DNA from: Bacteroidota bacterium
GTDB taxonomy: Bacteria > Bacteroidota > Bacteroidia > Chitinophagales > Chitinophagaceae
Length of the DNA: 13,842 nucleotides
Direction: 5' to 3'
Assembly (NCBI GenBank): GCA_023429825.1
Contig: JAEZDC010000037.1
Coordinates: 1 to 13,842, forward strand
Shown: in pieces, positions 5,433-13,315 of the stretch
Layout: the number at the start of each line of letters is the position of its first letter
Position numbering within the stretch: the stretch's first letter is position 1
The notes under the pieces: model-generated
Database searches by the model: none
What the model saw: the letters and a program-made list of their open reading frames with translations, nothing else
What the model was told of the DNA's origin: nothing
Made by a program: the position numbers and the translations under genes

Positions 5433-7943
5433 ATGAGTACTTTAGATAAAACAAACGAGATATTTACGCTTGCGGTTGATTTAGTCAACCAGAGCAACAG
5501 GAATATTTTCCTTACGGGTAAAGCCGGAACCGGTAAGACCACTTTTCTCCGTTACATCCGTGAACACAGCCTTAAGCAAACTGCCGTGGTAGCGCCCACA
5601 GGTGTAGCCGCGATCAATGCAGGCGGCTCCACTATTCATTCATTCTTCCAGCTTCCCTTTACACCATACTTACCTGAAGCCAAAGGTTTCATGCAAAGGC
5701 AGGATGCCACAAACAAACACACCTTATTAGGTAAGATCAAACTCAACAGGGAAAGGATAAAAATCTTTCAGCAACTGGAGCTTCTTATTATAGATGAAAT
5801 AAGCATGGTACGTTGTGATGTACTGGATGCGATTGATGTGCTGCTTCGACATTTCCGTCACAGGCATGCAGAAGCGTTCGGTGGCGTACAGGTGCTGCTA
5901 ATTGGTGACATGTATCAGCTACCTCCTGTAACTGTGGATGAGGAATGGAACTTATTGTCGCAGTTTTATAACTCTCCGTATTTCTTTGACAGCAGAATCA
6001 TGCAACAAGTTCCGCCCGTATGTGTTGCTTTTGAAAAGATCTATCGCCAGAGTGATGATCGATTTATTGATCTGTTAAACCAGGTGAGGAATAATACACT
6101 TACCGAGCAGGGATATGCGACTTTGGAAGGAAGATTTCTTCCTCATTTTAAAGTCACCAATGAGGACGGTTACATTATACTTACGACGCACAACTATAAA
6201 GCTGATGCGATAAATATCGAGGAACTAAGTAAGCTTAGTTCAAAAGCACATTCTTATCAAGCTGTTATTGATGGAGAGTTTTCAGAAAAAGCCTATCCCG
6301 CCGATGAAATGCTGCAACTGAAAGAAGGAGCACAGGTAATGTTCATCAAGAACGATAAAGAAAAAGTCAAGCGTTATTTCAACGGAAAGATTGGAACGAT
6401 TACCCGTATAACGGAGGATGGCATTTTTGTTCAATGCAAAGGTGAACGCGACGAGATTGAAGTATTGCAGGAGAAATGGGAAAATATCCGCTACACAATC
6501 AATAAAGAGAATAACCAGATCGATGAAGATATAGTGGGTTCATTCACCCAATACCCACTACGGCTTGCCTGGGCCATCACCATTCATAAAAGCCAGGGAT
6601 TAACTTTTGAAAAAGCGGTGATCGATGCCGGAAGAGCTTTCGCTGCGGGACAGGTGTACGTGGCATTGAGCCGTTGCACTTCACTGGAAGGAATTGTTTT
6701 GCAAAGCCAGATCACCCCGGGCAGTTTAAAAAATGACGATCGAATTGTCCAGTTCTCAAATAGCATTTCTTCTGCTGACCAGTTAAAAGATCAGCTCGCA
6801 GTTTCCAAAAAGGCATACCAGCAAAACCTATTGCTTACCTTATTTGACGTATCTAATGCAATCATTTCATTCAATGAACTGAAAAAGCTGGTGCAGGAGC
6901 ATGCAAAGGACTTTAATGAAGCATCATTGCCGTGGATGGAAAAAATTGAAGAAAGATTGAATTACCTGCAGAGCGTTGCAGATAAATTTAAGAATCATCT
7001 CAACTTCTTTTTTGCAGAGCCGGTACCTCCCGAGGAAAACGAAGGACTGCAAAACCGCATAATGAATGCATCTTCTTTTTTCGTGAACGAGTTAAATGAC
7101 CTGCTACAGCAAATTTCCTCTTCACCTGCCGTGACAGACAGTAAGCTACAGGCAAAATCATACAACGATACTCTGAAAGATTTATTCATTTCCCTGGCAG
7201 AAAGAAAACACATCTTACAAGGGTTCAGTAATGGATTCACTATTGATAGCTATTATCGCCAAAAGAAAAGCTTTAGTGTTCCGTCAATTTCTATGAATGC
7301 ATACGCTGCGGCAGCGGATGATAAAAGGGAAACGGCTCATCCTGATCTACACTACCAGTTAAGACAATTGCGAAATAAACTATGTGAGGAAAAGAACCTG
7401 GCTGTTTATATGGTAGCGAATACAAAATCAATTGACGAGATGGTACAGTACCTTCCTCAAACAAAAGAAGAGCTGATGCACATCAGCGGTTTTGGGAAAG
7501 CGAAAGTGGAACAATACGGAGATAAATTCCTGGAGATAATTAAGCCCTTTTGTGAAGCACACGGACTTAGCTCACTTATTCATGAAAAAAATCCTAAAAG
7601 AGAAAGAAAGGTTAATCCTGATCCTAAACCTAAGGTGGATACAAAAGCATTAAGCTACGACCTATATAAGAACGGAAAGAGTATAGCAGAGATTGCAAAG
7701 AACAGGAATCTCAGCGTATCTACTATAGAAGGTCATCTTGCTTTTTATGTGAGTAAAGGAATGATATCAGTAGATGAATTAGTAAGCAAAGAAAAACTGG
7801 TGATCATCACACCACACTTAAATGATTTTGAAGGCGGTTCTATTATTCCACTCATGCAGAAGATAGATAATAAGCTGAGCTATGGAGAAGTGAGGCTGGC
7901 TATTGCTGCGAAGGAATGGGAAAAAATAAAAGCTGAGGTTTAG
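5433..7943 (+). CDS. Pif1-like SF1B helicase with HRDC and HTH domains
   Basis: An 836-residue DNA helicase. The N-terminal half is a Pif1/RecD-like SF1B motor: Walker A GKAGTGKT at 29-36, motif Ia APTGVAA at 54-60, GGSTIHSFF at 64-72, Walker B LLIIDEIS at 117-124, GDMYQLPPV at 158-166, the YRQSD motif at 204-208, and motifs V/VI ITIHKSQGLTFEKAVID (382-398) and QVYVALSRC (407-415). A long helical linker (about 445-610) follows. An HRDC domain at about 638-710 contains the helix-hairpin-helix-like HISGFGKAKVEQYG. The C-terminus (about 735-836) is a helix-turn-helix of the kind found at the end of RecQ proteins, with KNGKSIAEIAKNRNLSVSTIEGHL. The motor is Pif1-type but the tail is RecQ-type, which points to unwinding of branched or structured DNA; this is inference. 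A TATGTTTA box at 5412-5419, one base from TAnnTTTG, lies just upstream of the start. Confidence 0.92.
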   Translation: MSTLDKTNEIFTLAVDLVNQSNRNIFLTGKAGTGKTTFLRYIREHSLKQTAVVAPTGVAAINAGGSTIHSFFQLPFTPYLPEAKGFMQRQDATNKHTLLGKIKLNRERIKIFQQLELLIIDEISMVRCDVLDAIDVLLRHFRHRHAEAFGGVQVLLIGDMYQLPPVTVDEEWNLLSQFYNSPYFFDSRIMQQVPPVCVAFEKIYRQSDDRFIDLLNQVRNNTLTEQGYATLEGRFLPHFKVTNEDGYIILTTHNYKADAINIEELSKLSSKAHSYQAVIDGEFSEKAYPADEMLQLKEGAQVMFIKNDKEKVKRYFNGKIGTITRITEDGIFVQCKGERDEIEVLQEKWENIRYTINKENNQIDEDIVGSFTQYPLRLAWAITIHKSQGLTFEKAVIDAGRAFAAGQVYVALSRCTSLEGIVLQSQITPGSLKNDDRIVQFSNSISSADQLKDQLAVSKKAYQQNLLLTLFDVSNAIISFNELKKLVQEHAKDFNEASLPWMEKIEERLNYLQSVADKFKNHLNFFFAEPVPPEENEGLQNRIMNASSFFVNELNDLLQQISSSPAVTDSKLQAKSYNDTLKDLFISLAERKHILQGFSNGFTIDSYYRQKKSFSVPSISMNAYAAAADDKRETAHPDLHYQLRQLRNKLCEEKNLAVYMVANTKSIDEMVQYLPQTKEELMHISGFGKAKVEQYGDKFLEIIKPFCEAHGLSSLIHEKNPKRERKVNPDPKPKVDTKALSYDLYKNGKSIAEIAKNRNLSVSTIEGHLAFYVSKGMISVDELVSKEKLVIITPHLNDFEGGSIIPLMQKIDNKLSYGEVRLAIAAKEWEKIKAEV

Positions 7944-8028
7944 CACTCTGTCTACCTGCTGCGCATTGAACCGGAAGTACAAGGGAGTGACACAACGATG
8001 TATAATAGAATTACAGGTGCTGATAACA

Positions 8029-9885
8029 TTATTTTATCAACACAAAAGTTCCCTTCTGCATCTTTTTATTTCCGTTGATCTCGTATTCAGCAAACCAGGC
8101 AAACACACCACTGGCTGCAGAAAGCCCTTTGATCTCTCCGCTCCATTTTTTATATGGATCACGACTTTCAAAAACAACATCTCCAAAACGGCTGAATACT
8201 TTTAAGGTATAGTTTTTAACCGCTCCAAGATTTCCAAGCGGACCAAACAAGTCATTCTTACCATCTTTATTTGGAGTGAATCCTGTAGGAAACAGCACAT
8301 CGCTGCAATCAACTGTTACTGTAATGGTATCTGCAGCACTGCAACCGTCATTGTCTGTGACCCGCACAAAGTATTTACCGGTCTGGCTAACTGTAAAAGA
8401 GCTAACTGTAGAATTATCCTGCCACAGGTAAGAGTTAAAGTTCCCCGCCTGCAGTATCACCTTTTCTCCGGGGCATATTGTTGTATCGTTTCCTAAAAAC
8501 AGTGCAATATTGTTAGTGATGTTTGCAACAGTTGCAGTTGATTGAACAGTGCATCCATTTGCATCAGTGACAGTAACGCCATAATTGCCTGCATTCAAAT
8601 TCTGAAGAGATGATGCAGTGCTTCCGTTCGTCCATATAAAACTATACGGCTGAATTCCACCGGTTACATTACTCGTGATCGCTCCTTGGTTGTTGCCGCA
8701 TTTTTCCGCCGTTATAAATAATGTATCTCTCAGCTTTGCCGGTTCTGAAATGCTGACACCATTTGTTATCGAACACGCATTTGGAGCCGTGATCGAAACT
8801 GTATAATTGCCCGCCTTTAGATTCGAAGCCGTTGACGTAGTTTGCGGCGGAACCGTACTCCATGTATAATTGTAATTACCATTTCCTCCGGTCACCTGTA
8901 CAGTTGCCTGCCCGCTGACCTCTCCAAAACAATTTACGTTCGTAGTGGATATGTTTGCATTCAATACGGTTATAGTTCGAGTAGAAGAGATGGTAATATT
9001 ATTGGGAAAAGTGACTGTTAACGAAACGGTGTATGTACCCGCAGAAGAAAAAATATGCATCGGATTTTCTTCAGTTGCTGTATTCGATGCGCCGGAAGCA
9101 ATATCTCCAAAATTCCATTGAAAGTTAGATGCACATATCGAAGATGCGTTTGTAAAATTCACGATGTTGTTGCCAGCACAAGTATAAACGAATGAAGCAG
9201 AGTTAGGAGGGGCTTCACCAATATAAAGATCATCAACAGCAAATCCATCATAGTTATTACATGTAGTACCTGCTCCAAACGTAAACCTGAACATCACACT
9301 AGGCTGGCCAGCCAACATATTAAGTGTGTGTTTCGCCGTGAGCCACCCGTTGCTTCCGCCACCGCCCAGGCAGGAACCACTATTTGGTTGAATATTTCCA
9401 GACCATCCTTGATTATTACCAAGGTAAGTGATACCAGTTGTATTGAACCAGTTTTCACCCAAACAACTTGCGGCGCTGTTGGTGGAGCCAAGAGTTGTCC
9501 AATTGTTACCGCCATCAGTTGAATATTGGAAAGATGCACCGTCAAACCTTCTTTCAACTTCCCAAAAAACTTTAAACGAAACCTGGGGATTCTGAAGATT
9601 CGAAAAATCAAAACAAGGGCTTTGCAACCAGGATGATTCTCCGTTATTATAAAAAGAGTTGGTTAACCCGCCTGCCACCCAGCATTTGTTTCCACCACCT
9701 GCGCCTGTAATAACAGGCTTCGACGGAGTGCCCCATGCCCAATCGGAACTGGTTCCTCCGGTTGTCCAGTTACCGGCATTGGCTTCAAAGGTTTCTAAAT
9801 ATGGAAATGCACTGATGCATTGTGCTGTAGCAGTTCCAAAAAAACCAAATACAATTAAAGATGATATGATAAATAATCGGGGCAC
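8029..9885 (-). CDS. Secreted multidomain T9SS (gliding-type CTD) protein
   Basis: A surface or secreted protein of 618 residues. A Sec signal peptide (IISSLIVFGFFGTATAQ) ends near residue 22. An N-terminal beta-sandwich follows (about 23-225), resembling MAM/jelly-roll adhesion modules (ETFEANAGNWT, FQYSTDGGNNWT, GFAVDDLYIG). A PKD domain at about 235-310 has FQWNFGD and GTYTVSLTV. Two SprB-type repeats lie at about 312-382 and 385-455 (TGGNGNYNYTWS..NLKAGNYTVSI and TGGIQPYSFIWT..NLNAGNYGVTV). An Ig-like segment at about 458-525 precedes a C-terminal type B sorting domain at 530-618 (FPTGFTPNKDGKNDLFGP..FSRFGDVVFE), which directs export by the type IX system. Many Cys and Asn/Thr/Ser residues fit an extracellular protein. 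The start is GTG at 9885; no in-frame ATG is available, and this start leaves a complete signal peptide. The ligand is unknown. Confidence 0.9.
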   Translation of the reverse strand: MPRLFIISSLIVFGFFGTATAQCISAFPYLETFEANAGNWTTGGTSSDWAWGTPSKPVITGAGGGNKCWVAGGLTNSFYNNGESSWLQSPCFDFSNLQNPQVSFKVFWEVERRFDGASFQYSTDGGNNWTTLGSTNSAASCLGENWFNTTGITYLGNNQGWSGNIQPNSGSCLGGGGSNGWLTAKHTLNMLAGQPSVMFRFTFGAGTTCNNYDGFAVDDLYIGEAPPNSASFVYTCAGNNIVNFTNASSICASNFQWNFGDIASGASNTATEENPMHIFSSAGTYTVSLTVTFPNNITISSTRTITVLNANISTTNVNCFGEVSGQATVQVTGGNGNYNYTWSTVPPQTTSTASNLKAGNYTVSITAPNACSITNGVSISEPAKLRDTLFITAEKCGNNQGAITSNVTGGIQPYSFIWTNGSTASSLQNLNAGNYGVTVTDANGCTVQSTATVANITNNIALFLGNDTTICPGEKVILQAGNFNSYLWQDNSTVSSFTVSQTGKYFVRVTDNDGCSAADTITVTVDCSDVLFPTGFTPNKDGKNDLFGPLGNLGAVKNYTLKVFSRFGDVVFESRDPYKKWSGEIKGLSAASGVFAWFAEYEINGNKKMQKGTFVLIK

Positions 9886-9892
9886 GGAACTG

Positions 9893-9900
9893 CGAAAGTA
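9893..9900 (-). promoter_or_regulatory. -7 box for the T9SS protein gene
   Basis: On the minus strand TACTTTCG is one base from TAnnTTTG. A TTG lies upstream with an 18-bp spacer, which fits the usual -33/-7 arrangement. Only seven bases separate the box from the GTG start, so the transcript would be leaderless or nearly so. Confidence 0.45.
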
Positions 9901-9950
9901 AATTGAATCAACTTACCTCAACATGTCCGTAAGAGAACGTAAAAGTTAAT

Positions 9951-10289
9951 TTACGAACCGCGATACGTAGAATAACCAAAAGGATTGAGCAGCAAAGGAA
10001 TATGGTAATGCTCAGGCGAGGTGATCTCAAAAATTATTTCTACGTACGGATAAAATGTTTTGATCAGTTCTTTATCAAAGTAATCCTTCGTTGCAAAACG
10101 CATTTTATAAATGCCCGTCTGCAAAACAATCTCGTCCTTCAGCAGATCAGGAATTCTGCCATCAGAATTGGTAACTCCCCTTGCAACCAGTTGCCATTCA
10201 TCATTGCTCCCGCTATACAGATCTATTACTACACCAACAGCAGGACGGCCTTTAGTTGTATCTAAAATATGTGTGGTTAACTGGCTCAT
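9951..10289 (-). CDS. uraH: 5-hydroxyisourate hydrolase
   Basis: Transthyretin-related enzyme that hydrolyses 5-hydroxyisourate to OHCU, the second step from urate. The 112-residue length is typical of bacterial HIUases. Signature segments are LTTHILDTTKGRPAVGV at 4-20 with His7, SDGR at 42-45 with Arg45, HYHIPLLLNPFGYSTYRGS at 94-112 with His96, and the diagnostic C-terminal YRGS. These His/Arg residues form the active site at the tetramer interface in the family. No signal peptide is present, so the enzyme is cytoplasmic. The ATG overlaps the uraD stop as ATGA, which indicates translational coupling. It is the last gene of the minus-strand urate cluster. Confidence 0.96.
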   Translation of the reverse strand: MSQLTTHILDTTKGRPAVGVVIDLYSGSNDEWQLVARGVTNSDGRIPDLLKDEIVLQTGIYKMRFATKDYFDKELIKTFYPYVEIIFEITSPEHYHIPLLLNPFGYSTYRGS

Positions 10290-10798
10290 ATGTTTCGTTT
10301 AAGTAGTTTATCCAGCCTGATCCTGGTTATCTGCATCTGCTGGTCTGCTGCAATTTTAATCTCTTCACTTGCATCGTTCGTCAATCTCTCCTGCAAAAGA
10401 ATCAGCATCTCTTCTGCAGACTTCCCCGTTGCACACACTATGAATATATATCCAAACTTCTGTTCATACTGTTGATTGCCTTCTGACAATTGCTTCAACA
10501 CTTCTTCAGAAGCAGCATTCACACCCTCCTGCTCACCACTTGCCCACTGAGCCGTAGATGCGAACTTCTTCTTCAACGAATTTATATCACCAATTTTCGG
10601 ATGATGAGTAAATGCTTCCCGCCAGTCAGCTTCACTGCACTCATACCATTTGTCCTCTGCATCTTCCATTAGATCAACATAGTCTTCCACAGGAAAAACT
10701 TCCAGCATCTTGTTCACCCATGTTGTAGAACCACAACATTTAAACAGTTCTTCTTTCAACTGCTCTTTCGGAAGATGATTTAAATCCTGTATAGTCAT
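10286..10798 (-). CDS. uraD: OHCU decarboxylase
   Basis: Decarboxylates 2-oxo-4-hydroxy-4-carboxy-5-ureidoimidazoline (OHCU) to (S)-allantoin. The protein has 170 residues, the usual length, and is probably all-helical. Family motifs are present: THHPKIGD at 64-71 with the catalytic His66, GEQEGVNAASEEVLKQL starting at 88, and FGYIFIVCATGKSAEEML at 115-132. The stop overlaps the uraH start by four bases. Upstream, a 108-bp gap separates it from alc and holds copy C of the dispersed repeat, the only sizeable break in this otherwise tightly packed cluster. Confidence 0.96.
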   Translation of the reverse strand: MTIQDLNHLPKEQLKEELFKCCGSTTWVNKMLEVFPVEDYVDLMEDAEDKWYECSEADWREAFTHHPKIGDINSLKKKFASTAQWASGEQEGVNAASEEVLKQLSEGNQQYEQKFGYIFIVCATGKSAEEMLILLQERLTNDASEEIKIAADQQMQITRIRLDKLLKRNI

Positions 10799-10811
10799 GT
10801 GAATTTTTTTC

Positions 10812-10864
10812 TTGACCAGAAGCCTGTGCTACTATGTAACTTCCGTTGCGTCGCACTCTTGTAC
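10812..10864 (-). repeat. Dispersed intergenic repeat, copy C
   Basis: This copy is about 53 bp and lies in the 108-bp gap between alc and uraD, in the direction of transcription. Bases 10845-10864 (GTTGCGTCGCACTCTTGTAC on the plus strand) are identical to 4416-4435. The remainder aligns without gaps to copy B (about 22 of 33 positions). The core ends about 46 bp before the uraD ATG, nearly the same distance as copy A to asnS. Because it lies inside the urate cluster, it should be part of the polycistronic RNA, where it could act as a processing, pausing or stability element, or be neutral. Confidence 0.75.
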
Positions 10865-10906
10865 TTTCTGTTCGTTGTTCGACAATTACGAGCCGCCAAT
10901 AGCCAG

Positions 10907-11899
10907 CTACTTTTGAATCCTTCCCCAACACCTCATCCTGCTTACACCACCATCAGGAAAGATCGTTAATCGTACATGCGTGAACGCTTCTGTGCTTTCA
11001 CTCTTAAACTCATGCTCGTGATCTGCCTGCAATTTCGATTGCGATAAAATAGTACTCCACTTAGCCTCCCAGAAATTATAGTCACTATCATCACCCTCAA
11101 CTACACAACCTTCTACCATGCAACTATCGGGATAATTTCCTTTAAAGTGACAAGTATCAATCAACAACTCATCAATCACTCCTTTGTGCGCCAATCGTAC
11201 AATCACCCAATCACGATTATTGGGAGTTCTGTTTCTCTTTGTCTCCCATCCATCACCCATATTCACTCCGCGTCCAGGCATGATCAGATTATCCATGTGA
11301 GAAAAGAACATATCGTTGCAAAGAATTGATTTCGCCCCGTTCACTGCAGCAGCAAGATCGATGCGATCATGTTCTTTAATAAGGCTCCAGTCTTTAAACA
11401 CTTCGCCATACACTTTCAATCGTGCCACTCCACCATCTGGATAAATATGCAGCTTCAAATGCGTGTAAATTTCTCTATCAGCAATTTCATAAAAGTTTTG
11501 CGAGCCAGGTTGCAATGGTGACTTAGGCAATATCTCTTTCCATTCCGCTTTTTCCCAATCTCCGTCCTTTACGTAAGCTGCTTCTATCGATGCATTTGGA
11601 GGATGATTGCCAAGAAAATAATTCGTGTCAATATCAACACCATGAATTTTACCTGAAGTGGCAAGCTGGACAATACACCAGTCATGGCCTGGTGTTCTTT
11701 TCCTGCGGCTTTCCCAGCCATCCATCCACTTACCACGATCAGTGTATTTATCAGTAATAAAAATTCCTCTTCCCGGTTTGATGAGATTTTCTTTCTCTGC
11801 AAAAAAATCATCAGTTGCATAAAGCACTTTTCCGCCGAGGCGTTCCGCAGCAAGATCGGTGAGTTGAGTAAATGATGGCTGCGTGGTTTCGTTAGTCAT
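10907..11899 (-). CDS. alc: Allantoicase
   Basis: Hydrolyses allantoate to (S)-ureidoglycolate and urea. The 330 residues consist of two homologous allantoicase modules. The first (about 10-165) has DDFFAEKENLIKPGRGIF, DGWESRRKRTPGHDWCIVQL and VDIDTNYFLGNHPP. The second (about 185-328) has NDMFFSHMDNLIMPGRGV, DGWETKRNRTPNNRDWVIVRL and LLIDTCHFKGNYPDSC. This duplicated GWExxRxRTP and DTxxFxGN pattern is specific to the family, and the length is normal. The ATG overlaps the end of allB by eight bases, which indicates coupled expression. No urease or ureidoglycolate lyase gene is within the window, so the fate of the products cannot be read here. Confidence 0.96.
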   Translation of the reverse strand: MTNETTQPSFTQLTDLAAERLGGKVLYATDDFFAEKENLIKPGRGIFITDKYTDRGKWMDGWESRRKRTPGHDWCIVQLATSGKIHGVDIDTNYFLGNHPPNASIEAAYVKDGDWEKAEWKEILPKSPLQPGSQNFYEIADREIYTHLKLHIYPDGGVARLKVYGEVFKDWSLIKEHDRIDLAAAVNGAKSILCNDMFFSHMDNLIMPGRGVNMGDGWETKRNRTPNNRDWVIVRLAHKGVIDELLIDTCHFKGNYPDSCMVEGCVVEGDDSDYNFWEAKWSTILSQSKLQADHEHEFKSESTEAFTHVRLTIFPDGGVSRMRCWGRIQK

Positions 11900-13253
11900 T
11901 AAGAATGATTTTGCCTTTATTCAAATGTATAAAGTTTCCTCGTCCAACTAGGTTATCCGTGTAAGCATTGTCGTACACTTTCTTTCCTGCCATGTAAGTT
12001 TGTTCTACAATGCCGTATAATTGTTCATACAGATATGGGGTGATCTTATGCCGGTGATGGATCAACTCTTCAGCAACAGTAAATGATCTTTTCTCATCCC
12101 AAATCACCAGGTCGGCATCATATCCTTTAGCGATAACACCTTTATTCAATCGTGGAAGTTTTGCTGAGTTGGAGCATAGCCATCTTGCTACATCCTGGAT
12201 ATCGCAGGCTTGTTTCTTCGCTGCCGTCCATAAAACGGGTAAAGCAAACTGGATAGATGAAATACCTCCCCATGCTTTCATTAAGTCACCTGCAGATAAT
12301 TGCTTCATCCCAGGTGGTGCAGGCGAATGATCAGTTGCCACAAAATCTATAATACCATCTTTCAAAGCCTGCCATAACTTTTCGTTGTTTTCTTTTTCTC
12401 TTATAGGAGGAGCACACTTGTATTCGGTTCTTCCATCCGGAATTTGTTCTGCATTAAAATAGAGATAATGCTGGGCTGTTTCAACTGTTAGCGGTAATCC
12501 TTTTCCTTTTGCCTTTGCAATTTGATCAATTGAATCAGCAGAAGAAAGATGTACAATATGTGTTCTGCAATTGAACTTCTCGCACAATCTTATCATCATC
12601 GCAATTGCATCATCTTCCCATTTTTTAGGACGAGATGATACATAGTTAGTGTAAGACCTCTCCCCTAACCCCTCTCCCAAAGAGAGGGGAACCGATAATT
12701 CACAATGTACCAGCAGCGGCAGATCATACCTGGCTATAATCGGCATCACTTTTCTCAGATCATCTTCAGTAACATTAGGGAACTCATCAATCCCTGAGTG
12801 TGTAAGGAAGGCTTTAAATCCCAACACGCCTCTTTCAATGAGCGGCTCAATTTCATTAAGATTTCCCGGGATAACTCCACCCCAGAAGCCTACATTAGTA
12901 TGCAACTTATCATGTGCCGCCTGGAGTTTCCGATCAAATGCATGTACAGTTGTAGTTACAGGAGAACTGTTTAGCGGCATATCCACTACAGTAGTGACGC
13001 CGCCTGCAATAGCAGCTTTGGTTGCAGTTTCAAAACCTTCCCATTCAGTTCTGCCCGGCTCATTAATATGTACATGCGGATCAACTACACCAGCCATCAA
13101 TATTTTATCACCCACATCGATGCGTTCGACTTGTATCGATTCCGGTAGCTGATCAACCACATCTTCAATCTTTCCATTACCGATCAATACATATGCATCT
13201 TTCAATCCTCCAGGAGTAATTGTTCTTCGGCTATGTATCGCTAAGTCTGCCAT
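11892..13253 (-). CDS. allB: Allantoinase
   Basis: Metal-dependent amidohydrolase that opens allantoin to allantoate. Of 453 residues, the family metal ligands are all visible: His60 and His62 in DPHVHINEPG, Lys147 (to be carboxylated) in GFKAFL, His183 in LVHCEL, His235 in THIVHLSS, and Asp308 in VATDHSP. ETAQHYLYF and YKCAPPIR are also typical of allantoinase. Between VHCE and SSRPKKWEDDAI lies an unusual segment SVPLSLGEGLGERS (187-200), encoded by the palindromic repeat at 12657-12691. This loop varies among relatives, so the enzyme is probably still active. The gene leads the minus-strand cluster, overlaps alc, and diverges from puuD across 62 bp. Confidence 0.96.
   Translation of the reverse strand: MADLAIHSRRTITPGGLKDAYVLIGNGKIEDVVDQLPESIQVERIDVGDKILMAGVVDPHVHINEPGRTEWEGFETATKAAIAGGVTTVVDMPLNSSPVTTTVHAFDRKLQAAHDKLHTNVGFWGGVIPGNLNEIEPLIERGVLGFKAFLTHSGIDEFPNVTEDDLRKVMPIIARYDLPLLVHCELSVPLSLGEGLGERSYTNYVSSRPKKWEDDAIAMMIRLCEKFNCRTHIVHLSSADSIDQIAKAKGKGLPLTVETAQHYLYFNAEQIPDGRTEYKCAPPIREKENNEKLWQALKDGIIDFVATDHSPAPPGMKQLSAGDLMKAWGGISSIQFALPVLWTAAKKQACDIQDVARWLCSNSAKLPRLNKGVIAKGYDADLVIWDEKRSFTVAEELIHHRHKITPYLYEQLYGIVEQTYMAGKKVYDNAYTDNLVGRGNFIHLNKGKIILND
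12657..12691. repeat. Palindromic repeat inserted in frame within allB
   Basis: The arms CCCCTCTC (12669-12676) and GAGAGGGG (12682-12689) form a perfect 8-bp hairpin with loop CCAAA. A second CCTCTCCCC block (12658-12665, separated by TAAC-type bases) lies beside it. This CCCCTCTC-CYAAA-GAGAGGGG-TTAGGGG pattern resembles a small dispersed repeat known from intergenic regions of several bacteria. Here it is read through on the minus strand as VPLSLGEGLGER without breaking the allantoinase frame. Confidence 0.75.
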
Positions 13254-13276
13254 GGCTTAAACATCTAAAATAAAAA

Positions 13277-13292
13277 CTAATCCCTACATTAG
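13277..13292. promoter_or_regulatory. Inverted repeat between allB and puuD, possible operator
   Basis: CTAAT (13277-13281) and ATTAG (13288-13292) form an inverted repeat with a 6-bp spacer, CCCTAC, in the 62-bp region between the divergent allB and puuD genes. The position suits a regulator controlling both directions. The arms are short and could occur by chance in this AT-rich stretch. I see no clean TAnnTTTG box for either gene; TTAGTTTG on the minus strand near 13305-13312 is one base away. Confidence 0.25.
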
Positions 13293-13315
13293 AGTTTATT
13301 CTAACCAAACTAACA

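Noticed and set aside
7944..8028. A bidirectional terminator between the convergent helicase and T9SS protein genes
   Set aside because: I could not find a stem of convincing length followed by a T tract in this 85-bp gap.
8029..9885. Plus-strand open frames inside the T9SS protein gene
   Set aside because: They have no family resemblance, while the minus frame shows a signal peptide, PKD and SprB-like repeats, and a type B sorting domain.
12657..12691. The GAGAGGGG hairpin as a terminator or a gene boundary
   Set aside because: It lies in the middle of a continuous allB frame with conserved allantoinase sequence on both sides, and it has no T tract.
12657..12691. A frameshift or disruption of allB
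   Set aside because: The frame continues and all metal-ligand residues on both sides are present. The corresponding loop is also variable in length in E. coli AllB.
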